Below are positions 1 through 4,899 of a DNA stretch of 5,091 nucleotides, piece by piece; the stretch's first letter is position 1; the number at the start of each line of letters is the position of its first letter. The position numbers and the translations under genes are program-made. This stretch comes from Collinsella aerofaciens (GTDB taxonomy: Bacteria; Actinomycetota; Coriobacteriia; Coriobacteriales; Coriobacteriaceae). Where the stretch lies: NCBI GenBank assembly GCA_008671285.1, contig RPYR01000175.1, forward strand, positions 1 to 5,091, written 5' to 3'. A model generated the notes under the pieces. The model saw only the letters and a list, made by a program, of their open reading frames with translations, had not been told where the DNA came from and searched no databases.

Positions 1-994
1 GAATGCCGTCGAAGCGGGCCAGGTTGGAGAACGCCTCGGCCGGGCCGATAACGTAGTAGGCGGCGATGGCGGCGTCCAGGTGCGGCAGGTCGACCTCGAC
101 CAGCTCGGCGCCTTGGTTCTGCAGCTCCTGAGCGGCGCGCTGAACAGCGGCCTTGACCTCGGGCGTCAGGCCCTCGGCCTCCATAAACGCAGGGATGATG
201 CCCACGCGCTTGCCTTCGATGCTGTCGTTGAGATGCTCGGTAAAGTCGACGGCGCAATCCTGGCTGGTACAGTCGTACGGATCGTGGCCCGCGCCGGTAA
301 GCGCGTTCATGGCCAGCGCGACATCCTCGACCGTGCGGCCAAAGGGACCCACCTGGTCGAGCGACGAGCCAAAGGCAACCACGCCGTAACGGCTCACGGC
401 GCCATACGTGGGCTTAAAGCCCACCACACCGCACAGCGACGCCGGCTGACGAATGGAACCACCGGTGTCCGAGCCCAACGAGAGCGCGACCTCGCCCGCG
501 GCGACGGCGGCAGCGGAGCCGCCCGAGGAGCCGCCGGGCACGCGCTCGGTATCCCAGGGATTGTTGGTGCGGTGGAACGCCGAGCTCTCAGTGGAGCTGC
601 CAAAGGCAAACTCGTCCATGTTTGCCTTGCCCATGGGCAGGCAGCCGGCATCGAGCATGCGCTGGACGCAGGTGGCGGTGTAGACGCTCTGGTAGTTCTC
701 GAGCATGCGGGAAGCGCAGGTGGTGCGCGTGCCCACGAGGTTCATGTTGTCCTTAATGGCCAGCGGCACGCCCGCGAGCGGGGGCAGCGTCTTGCCTGCG
801 GCACGGTCGGCATCCACGCGCGCAGCGGCCTCGAGCGCGAGCTCGGGCGCCACCTGCAGGAATGCCTGGACCCCGCCCTCGCGCGCCTCGATGGCGGCAA
901 GGGAGGCCTGGGCCACCTCGGTAGCGGTAAAGTCGCCGGCGGCAACGCCCGCGGCGATCTGGGCGGCGGTAAGGGAATCGAAGCTCTGCGCCAT
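1..994 (-). CDS. gatA: Asp-tRNA(Asn)/Glu-tRNA(Gln) amidotransferase subunit A (GatA), 3' end outside window
   Basis: GatA is the glutaminase/amidase subunit of GatCAB. It releases ammonia from glutamine, which GatB uses to convert Glu-tRNA(Gln) or Asp-tRNA(Asn) to the amidated forms in the cytoplasm. The translation shows the full amidase-signature catalytic set: Lys81 in PLAIKDN, Ser156 in VPGGSSGGS and the nucleophile Ser180 in GSDTGGSIRQPAS. The spacing matches the Lys/cis-Ser/Ser triad known for this family. Further family blocks are GKANMDEFAFGSS and SNLARFDG near the window edge. 331 codons are visible; the family is usually about 485-495 residues, so roughly the last third is missing. 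The ATG at 994 overlaps the gatC stop as TAATG and has a GGGGGAG Shine-Dalgarno at 1003-1009 with an 8-base spacer, suggesting translational coupling. Identification is very secure. Confidence 0.97.
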   Translation of the reverse strand, partial: MAQSFDSLTAAQIAAGVAAGDFTATEVAQASLAAIEAREGGVQAFLQVAPELALEAAARVDADRAAGKTLPPLAGVPLAIKDNMNLVGTRTTCASRMLENYQSVYTATCVQRMLDAGCLPMGKANMDEFAFGSSTESSAFHRTNNPWDTERVPGGSSGGSAAAVAAGEVALSLGSDTGGSIRQPASLCGVVGFKPTYGAVSRYGVVAFGSSLDQVGPFGRTVEDVALAMNALTGAGHDPYDCTSQDCAVDFTEHLNDSIEGKRVGIIPAFMEAEGLTPEVKAAVQRAAQELQNQGAELVEVDLPHLDAAIAAYYVIGPAEAFSNLARFDGI

Positions 995-1305
995 TACTCG
1001 CTCTCCCCCTCTCCCAAAATGGACGGCACGCGGAAGTAGCGGTCGCGCGCGCTGCCGGCGTTTTCGAGCGCAACGTCGAGCGGCAGGTCGCGCTCGGGCT
1101 CGCGCAGGTCATCGCCCATCACGTTGGACAGGCTTCCGATGGGATGGAACGTGGGCTCCACGTCGGGCAAGTCATATTGCAAGACGGGCTCGAGCATCTG
1201 GACGGCGTCGTTCATGTAGGACGTCATCTGGGCGAGCTCGTCATCGGTCAGTGCGATCTTTGCGTACTCGGCGATGCCGCGCACGTCTTTCTCGCTGAGT
1301 GCCAT
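994..1305 (-). CDS. gatC: Asp-tRNA(Asn)/Glu-tRNA(Gln) amidotransferase subunit C (GatC)
   Basis: GatC is the small non-catalytic subunit that wraps around GatA and stabilises the GatA-GatB complex. The 103-residue product has the expected family layout. An N-terminal helical segment beginning MALSEKDVRGIAEYAKIAL is followed by a DVEPTFHP linker block, an LREPE block and a C-terminal ENAGSARDRYFRVPSIL block, which matches the typical GatC ending. I chose the ATG at 1305 because AAGGGAG (within 1311-1319) lies 5 bases upstream. An in-frame ATG 18 bases earlier, at 1323, has no Shine-Dalgarno and would add MRKGAP, which is not family-like. The stop codon shares one base with the gatA start. The gene heads the unit, with a promoter-like TATACT 36 bases upstream. 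Confidence 0.95.
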   Translation of the reverse strand: MALSEKDVRGIAEYAKIALTDDELAQMTSYMNDAVQMLEPVLQYDLPDVEPTFHPIGSLSNVMGDDLREPERDLPLDVALENAGSARDRYFRVPSILGEGESE

Positions 1306-1310
1306 AGGCG

Positions 1311-1319
1311 CTCCCTTCC
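1311..1319 (-). promoter_or_regulatory. gatC ribosome binding site
   Basis: GGAAGGGAG on the minus strand, ending 5 bases before the ATG at 1305. It decides the gatC start against the in-frame ATG at 1323. Confidence 0.75.
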
Positions 1320-1340
1320 GCATAACAGTTAAACCGCTCT

Positions 1341-1346
1341 AGTATA
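1341..1346 (-). promoter_or_regulatory. probable -10 box of the gatC promoter
   Basis: TATACT on the minus strand (reverse complement of AGTATA), directly preceded by TG. It would give a leader of about 30 bases before the gatC start at 1305. No good -35 hexamer lies 16-18 bases upstream (TGCTCC is the nearest), so the call rests on the -10 alone and on the position immediately upstream of an operon head. Confidence 0.4.
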
Positions 1347-1440
1347 CAGGGCAACGCCGGCTTGGAGCAGGCGCTTTACCCAAATGCAGCGAAAACGTAA
1401 CGAGAGCGGCGGTTGGCAGGCGGCGGGCCGGCGGTTCTGC

Positions 1441-1510
1441 AGCGAAACCGCACCGTCCATAGCGAAAACCGTCTCGACCACAACGAAGCCGTCCCGCCCG
1501 CAGCGAAAAG
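1441..1510. repeat. degenerate tandem repeat, period about 20-21 bp
   Basis: Plus-strand units start at 1441 (AGCGAAACCGCACCGTCCAT), 1461 (begins AGCGAAAACCGTC), 1482 (AACGAAGCCGTCCCGCCCGC) and 1502 (AGCGAAAAG, partial). Starts are 20, 21 and 20 bases apart, roughly two helical turns. A further AGCGAAAAC lies at 1388. The shared core is A(G/A)CGAA followed by a C-rich half. The block sits between the gatC promoter and the sortase end. Its function is unknown; protein-binding sites or a dispersed genomic repeat are both possible. Confidence 0.5.
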
Positions 1511-1567
1511 CATCACAACATTCGACACTTTTCGTCAAAATCGAGATTTTCATCGAATGTTGTGATG
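1511..1567. repeat. 57-bp element with perfect 15-bp inverted ends
   Basis: CATCACAACATTCGA at 1511-1525 is the exact reverse complement of TCGAATGTTGTGATG at 1553-1567, with a 27-base AT-rich centre. The centre contains AAAATC-GA-GATTTT (1537-1550), which could extend the fold. There is no U-tract on either side, so it is not a standard intrinsic terminator. It could be a small palindromic repeat or a long stem in the 3' region of the sortase transcript. Confidence 0.65.
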
Positions 1568-1582
1568 GTTTGGAAGCCCCCG

Positions 1583-1617
1583 ACCACCACAAAGGCGCCT
1601 GTCCCCTTTGTGGTGGT
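1583..1617. repeat. REP-like hairpin just after the sortase stop
   Basis: ACCACCACAAAGG (1583-1595) and CCTTTGTGGTGGT (1605-1617) are perfect 13-bp complements around a 9-base loop. On the minus strand the core reads AAAGGGGACAGGCGCCTTT. From memory, unverified, closely similar AAAGGGGACAGG-type hairpins recur as dispersed palindromes in Coriobacteriia. It begins 13 bases after the sortase stop codon and may stabilise or end that transcript, but no T-run follows in either direction. Confidence 0.6.
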
Positions 1618-1630
1618 TCTGGAGAATGTC

Positions 1631-2569
1631 TTATGCCGAGACCTTGGCCTTGCGGCGCTTGCGGACCGCATGGATCACGATGTCCAGCAGCAACAGCACA
1701 ATGGCAACGACCACAATGAGCACGGCAAACTCGCGCTTGCCCCAGTGGCGGCCGGCCAGCGACTTTTGCTTGTCGACGTCCTTCTTGTTGTACTTGGTGC
1801 GCACGCAATGCACCAGCAGGCGATGGTCGTTCACACCATAGGGCGTGCAGGTGACGAGCGTCACCTTGTCGGCGCCGGGCTCGATAGTCAGCGACTCCAT
1901 CTCCTCGGGCAGCACGACCTCGGAGTCCACCATCTTGTAGGCGAGCGTCTTGTTCATGGTGTGCAGCAGCACCAGGTCGCCGGGTTCCAGCGAGTGGATG
2001 TCATCGAACATGCTCAGGTTGCGCATGCCCGAGTGCGCGGTGAGCACGCAATGCGTCGAGGTGACGCCCACCGGCAGGCTCGTGCCCTCCAGGTGGCCGA
2101 CGCCCGCCATAAGGACTTCTTCGCTCGTGCCGTGGTAGATGGGCATGCTTACATCGATGGAGGGGATCTCGACCCAGCTCATCATGGGGTCTCGGTCAAA
2201 GATGAGCTGCTGAGCGTAGGGCTCGATCTGGTCGGCGGGGAGCTCGGTGGCCTCGCCCGCCAGCTGCTCGTTAAAGGAGCGCGCCTGGAGCAGGATGCGC
2301 TCGCGCTCCTCGGCAGACAGCGCGTCCACGGTGCTGGACACAGTGCTGATCTGGTTGAACACGCCCGAGGCCTCGAGCCGGTCCAAGATCCACGGCCAGG
2401 TCATAAGGCCCACACCAATAAGGATGATGACGATGGTGATGAGCCGGTCGGCCCAGCGCGGCAGTCGCTTGCGACGGCGCTTGGGCTTTGGTTGAGGTTT
2501 GGGCTGAGGGCTTGAGCCGCCGTTGTCCGCGGCGTTATTGCTCTTCATATGTTTGGCGCCCTGCACCAT
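1631..2569 (-). CDS. class C (pilin-polymerising) sortase
   Basis: A membrane transpeptidase expected to cleave LPXTG-type signals and join pilin subunits through a lysine amide bond. The 312-residue product starts with a Pro/Lys-rich segment (PQPKPQPKPKRRRKR) and a membrane helix at about 43-60. The sortase barrel follows, with WVEIPSIDVSMPIYHGTSEE (about 132-151) and GVGHLEGTSLPVG. Catalytic residues are His179 in LTAHSGM, Cys241 in TLVTCTPYG and Arg250 in NDHRLLV. A second C-terminal helix (about 283-300) and a basic tail are typical of class C. The usual lid signature DP(F/W/Y) is not evident before the barrel; only DRDPM is present. The ATG at 2569 has a GGAG at 2579-2582, 9 bases away; a GTG directly in front (2572) is an equally possible start. 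It lies downstream of its likely substrates but is separated from them by a strong terminator. No gene symbol is assigned because srtC numbering is organism-specific. Confidence 0.95.
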   Translation of the reverse strand: MVQGAKHMKSNNAADNGGSSPQPKPQPKPKRRRKRLPRWADRLITIVIILIGVGLMTWPWILDRLEASGVFNQISTVSSTVDALSAEERERILLQARSFNEQLAGEATELPADQIEPYAQQLIFDRDPMMSWVEIPSIDVSMPIYHGTSEEVLMAGVGHLEGTSLPVGVTSTHCVLTAHSGMRNLSMFDDIHSLEPGDLVLLHTMNKTLAYKMVDSEVVLPEEMESLTIEPGADKVTLVTCTPYGVNDHRLLVHCVRTKYNKKDVDKQKSLAGRHWGKREFAVLIVVVAIVLLLLDIVIHAVRKRRKAKVSA

Positions 2570-2578
2570 CACCGGTCA

Positions 2579-2585
2579 CTCCTCT
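2579..2585 (-). promoter_or_regulatory. sortase ribosome binding site
   Basis: AGAGGAG on the minus strand, 6 bases before a GTG (2572) and 9 bases before the adjacent ATG (2569). It supports initiation at one of these, and not at the in-frame ATG at 2548. Confidence 0.6.
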
Positions 2586-2607
2586 ACAGCTCATGTTGTC
2601 TAAACAA

Positions 2608-2613
2608 ATAATA
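2608..2613 (-). promoter_or_regulatory. possible -10 box for the sortase
   Basis: TATTAT on the minus strand, 38 bases before the ATG at 2569, in a locally AT-rich patch. A dedicated promoter is expected because a terminator separates the sortase from the pilin. No convincing -35 is present at the proper distance, so this is tentative. Confidence 0.3.
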
Positions 2614-2699
2614 GCCGATTCGCGAGCTTCCACGCCGGACAACGCAGCTAGACTGCACCGTCCAGTCGAGGATAAGCCTACATTTGAGTTTTCAAAATG

Positions 2700-2725
2700 T
2701 CCCGGATCGGCGGGGCGATTCGGGA
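2700..2725. repeat. gapped palindrome, operator-like
   Basis: TCCCGGATCG (2700-2709) pairs with CGATTCGGGA (2716-2725) with a single G-T wobble across a 6-base GCGGGG loop. It directly abuts the plus-strand TACAAT at 2726. It could be an operator over the putative promoter spacer, or simply another hairpin in this structured spacer. A second smaller inverted repeat, ACATTTGA/TCAAAATGT with one extra A, lies just before it at 2680-2700. Confidence 0.4.
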
Positions 2726-2737
2726 TACAATGTCAAT

Positions 2738-2837
2738 AGAAAACGACGCACCCCGCGTAAGTGTACGAGAGCGCGGGCGGCCTAGTTTTCTGGTTTTGTT
2801 AAATGCCCGGGCTCCGAACCCCGGGCATTCTTATTTG
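2738..2837 (+). ncRNA. candidate small structured RNA between pilin and sortase
   Basis: A -10-like TACAAT at 2726-2731 would place the start near 2738. From there AGAAAAC (2738-2744) can pair with GTTTTCT (2785-2791), enclosing CCCGCG (2752-2757) with CGCGGG (2772-2777). A 10-bp GC-rich hairpin (2802-2829) and TTCTTATTT follow, the order expected of an intrinsically terminated sRNA of about 100 bases. There is no recognisable -35 and I do not recognise the RNA as a known family. It lies opposite to all neighbouring genes and would be antisense to any long leader of the sortase. This is an inference from structure only. Confidence 0.3.
2802..2837 (+). terminator. probable intrinsic terminator, plus strand
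   Basis: AATGCCCGGG (2802-2811) and CCCGGGCATT (2820-2829) form a perfect 10-bp stem with an 8-base loop, followed on the plus strand by CTTATTT. On the minus strand the following bases are TAACAAAACC, which lack a T-run, so plus-strand termination fits better. Confidence 0.5.
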
Positions 2838-2893
2838 CGCTTGTTGCGGCGCAAATGCCTTCTACCGTCCGCACCGCGCGTGCGCCTACGGAC
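2833..2893. repeat. two further adjacent stem-loops in the pilin-sortase spacer
   Basis: ATTTGCGC (2833-2840) pairs with GCGCAAAT (2849-2856), 8 bp perfect. GTCCG (2867-2871) pairs with CGGAC (2889-2893), with an inner GCAC/GTGC at 2871-2874 and 2880-2883 as an alternative pairing. Another GTCCG-CAT-CGGAC lies at 2939-2951. No convincing gene covers 2832-2974. The region may be a structured leader or decayed repeats. Confidence 0.35.
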
Positions 2894-2974
2894 CTTAAAC
2901 CGAACCTCATACGAGTCAAGAAACGCGATGACGGATGAGTCCGCATCGGACGGTGGAGGCTGCCTGTGTTGTCC

Positions 2975-3011
2975 AAAAAACGGGGCAGACTCCAGTGCGG
3001 AGTCTGCCCCG
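2975..3011 (-). terminator. strong rho-independent terminator after the pilin gene
   Basis: CGGGGCAGACTCC (2981-2993) and GGAGTCTGCCCCG (2999-3011) form a perfect 13-bp stem with a 5-base loop. On the minus strand the stem is followed by TTTTTT (2975-2980). It lies about 100 bases after the pilin stop codon and before the sortase, so it should cut most transcripts off ahead of the sortase unless there is read-through. Confidence 0.9.
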
Positions 3012-3111
3012 AAAAGAGAATGACAAAGCAAGAACGTCGATGGACGAGAAAAGTGTCCGCAAGTCTCATGGCCATCACATCCCACCTGCCAAAGGGATGG
3101 GTGAGCGAGCG

Positions 3112-4791
3112 CTACTCCTGCTCGGACTCCTCAGCCTGCTTACGGCTGCGGATGAGGTGAGCCACGCCGATGCACAGCACCGCGCCACCAGCGATCCAAG
3201 TGAAGGTCACACCGTTAAGACCGGTGAGGGGGAGGCCAACCTGCTTGGTATCGCCAACGGTGATGTTGAAGATGCCGTCCGTCTTCTCCGAGCCAGGCTT
3301 CACCGTCAGGCTGTTATCTCCGGTGTCGCCATAGGTGAGGCCGGCGATAACCTTGTCGCCCTGGCCAGTCGTAAGTTCTCCAGTGAGCCCAGTAAGACCA
3401 GCATCCGGATCATCGTCCTTCATGCTCGGCTTGATCTCGAAGGTGAAGGGGTCGACCTTAGCGTAACCAGAGGGGGCAGAAACCTCCGTGACGGTATAGG
3501 TGCCGGCGTCGAGACCAGTAACCTCGATGATGCCCTCGCCATTGGTCACAAACTCTTTGGGCGTTTCACCAAGGGACCCATTATCCTGGACAAACAAATT
3601 CGTGGATGCAACATCGTCTGCCGTGGTGGCCTGGATGGTGAACCTGGCGCCTTCGAGGGCCTTCTCGGTGCCCAAGTCGACCTTATTGATCCTGAGGCCG
3701 TAGGTGTAATCCTTGACCGTGTCAGGCTTGGTCTCGCCGCGCTCGCTGGTCATGGGGTTATTGGAGTAGTTGAGCGTCACGGTGTTCTCGTTACCCTCGG
3801 TGCCCGCGACGACCGCATCCTTGTTGATTTGCGCCTTATAGGAGACGACGATGTAGGAGTCCTTGTTGACGTCCGCGACCTGCTTCAGATTCTCGCAGGT
3901 CCACGTCGTTGTTTTGCTGCCATCGGCAGCGGCCGTGGCGGTCAACTCATTGAAGTTATCAGTAATATCCGTACCATCCGTGCGGGCGAGATCGCCCTTC
4001 GCGTCATCCCTGTTCTTATACAGGTAGACCTTAGCGCCCTTCTGCAGCGTCAGGCCCTTGGAAATCTTGTCGGAGAACTGATAGAAATACGTGTCGTACT
4101 TGTCGTAGTTCTCGGCAATGGTGCCGTAAAGGTTGTACGTCACGTTCTGGCCGATCTGGGAATCGGCAGCATCGTGCTCTGCATTATTGGCATCGCTTAC
4201 GATCTTCTTCTCGACGGTGGGGACGCCCGTTTTCTCAGTGATGTTAACGGGCTTGCTTCCCACGACAGTGAAAATGGGAGACGTGCCCGCCTCGCCGACC
4301 CCGATGGTGTCAGCAGCGGTCACGAAGAGCCAGTAGCCGTGCCCAAGACCGGAGACGGTTTTGTTGTTCGTCTTCGCGCTTTCGGTAAGGCCGTCCACGG
4401 CGTCGGCAATCTTGTACGCAACGGAATTGGAGTCTACGCGGGTTGTCTTACCGGTTACCTTCACATTATTCGCGATCCAGTCCGCGGCGTCCTGGGCAGT
4501 CGCCCCCGCATAGGTCTCATCCTCTTTCCTGATGACGCCCTCGACAGCATCCTGCACCTCAAGGCTTGCCCACGTAATGTTGCTGACACTTCCATCGTCG
4601 GCGACATCAGCATTAAAAATCTGATAGCCCTCGAACTCGGTAGTGTTACCATCAACGTTCTTGATGGTCACCGAGCCATCCGTACCCTCAGCAAACGCCA
4701 TGGTCACCGGGGCCATCACGCCGCCGAAGCTCAGCGCTGCTGTGAGACCGGCGGTTACTGCCAGGCGTGCGATGTTCTTGCTCATGCTCAT
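3112..4791 (-). CDS. SpaH/EbpB-type LPXTG-anchored major pilin
   Basis: A secreted backbone pilin, exported by Sec and joined into a covalent fibre by the class C sortase, then fixed to the cell wall. In the 559-residue product, residues 1-34 are a signal peptide (Lys/Arg start, hydrophobic core, AFA cut before EGTDG). Residues 35-185 form the N-terminal domain with GHGYWLFV near 151. Residues 190-348 look like an isopeptide D2 domain, from PTVEKKI to GNENTVTLNYSNNP. Residues 364-512 form a CnaB-like domain with Lys370 in RINKVD, the E-box YTVTEVSAPSGY (432-443, Glu436) and Asn509 in FNITV; these three probably form and catalyse the internal bond. LPLTG (520-524), a membrane helix and the tail RSRKQAEESEQE end the protein. 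No classical YPKN pilin motif is seen; Lys187 in VNITEK is a possible substitute. I chose the ATG at 4791 because AGAGG at 4800-4804 is 8 bases away and it opens the signal peptide; an upstream in-frame ATG at 4857 would bury that peptide. Confidence 0.95.
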   Translation of the reverse strand: MSMSKNIARLAVTAGLTAALSFGGVMAPVTMAFAEGTDGSVTIKNVDGNTTEFEGYQIFNADVADDGSVSNITWASLEVQDAVEGVIRKEDETYAGATAQDAADWIANNVKVTGKTTRVDSNSVAYKIADAVDGLTESAKTNNKTVSGLGHGYWLFVTAADTIGVGEAGTSPIFTVVGSKPVNITEKTGVPTVEKKIVSDANNAEHDAADSQIGQNVTYNLYGTIAENYDKYDTYFYQFSDKISKGLTLQKGAKVYLYKNRDDAKGDLARTDGTDITDNFNELTATAAADGSKTTTWTCENLKQVADVNKDSYIVVSYKAQINKDAVVAGTEGNENTVTLNYSNNPMTSERGETKPDTVKDYTYGLRINKVDLGTEKALEGARFTIQATTADDVASTNLFVQDNGSLGETPKEFVTNGEGIIEVTGLDAGTYTVTEVSAPSGYAKVDPFTFEIKPSMKDDDPDAGLTGLTGELTTGQGDKVIAGLTYGDTGDNSLTVKPGSEKTDGIFNITVGDTKQVGLPLTGLNGVTFTWIAGGAVLCIGVAHLIRSRKQAEESEQE

Positions 4792-4799
4792 CTTCTTTT

Positions 4800-4804
4800 C
4801 CTCT
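4800..4804 (-). promoter_or_regulatory. pilin ribosome binding site
   Basis: AGAGG on the minus strand, 8 bases before the ATG at 4791. It favours this start over in-frame ATGs at 4785, 4824 and 4857. Confidence 0.7.
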
Positions 4805-4874
4805 GCTTTCTGCTCGAATTCCATTTGATCTAAATCTGTCTGTCTGTGTCTTAGCATCTGTTTCGCTACGTCTC

Positions 4875-4893
4875 GCCCCGCTCTCTGCGGGGC
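4875..4893. repeat. small intercistronic hairpin between the two pilin genes
   Basis: GCCCCGC (4875-4881) pairs with GCGGGGC (4887-4893) around a TCTCT loop, 7 bases after the stop codon of the upstream gene on the minus strand. No T-run follows, so it is unlikely to be a full terminator. It may be a weak attenuator or an mRNA-stabilising hairpin between the minor and major pilin genes. Confidence 0.4.
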
Positions 4894-4899
4894 TGCCAG

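Noticed and set aside
80..1039. A 319-codon plus-strand frame opposite gatA/gatC
   Set aside because: It crosses both gatA and gatC, has a Gly/Arg-rich composition and shows no family features; it is a shadow of GC-rich genes.
1583..1617. Intrinsic terminator for the sortase
   Set aside because: The stem is strong but no T-run follows on either strand, so it is listed as a REP-like repeat.
1562..2515. A 317-codon plus-strand frame opposite the sortase
   Set aside because: The translation is His/Val/Arg-rich without motifs; the opposite strand holds the clear sortase.
2731..2736. A perfect TTGACA on the minus strand upstream of the sortase
   Set aside because: At 16-18 bases downstream the sequence is GC-rich (around CCGCCG) with no -10-like hexamer, so it is not a credible promoter on its own.
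2802..2829. GGTTCGGAGCC on the minus strand resembling a tRNA T-arm
   Set aside because: The stem around it does not fit a 5-bp T-stem with a 7-base loop, and no acceptor, D or anticodon arms can be placed.
2831..3085. A small Arg/Lys-rich minus-strand frame ending RRNKRK after the pilin gene
   Set aside because: It would run through the strong terminator hairpin and has no Shine-Dalgarno; no start codon is available downstream of the terminator in this frame.
2935..4833. A 632-codon open frame on the plus strand opposite the pilin gene
   Set aside because: Its translation has no recognisable domain. The minus-strand frame encodes an unmistakable signal peptide, E-box and LPLTG protein, so this is a codon-bias shadow.
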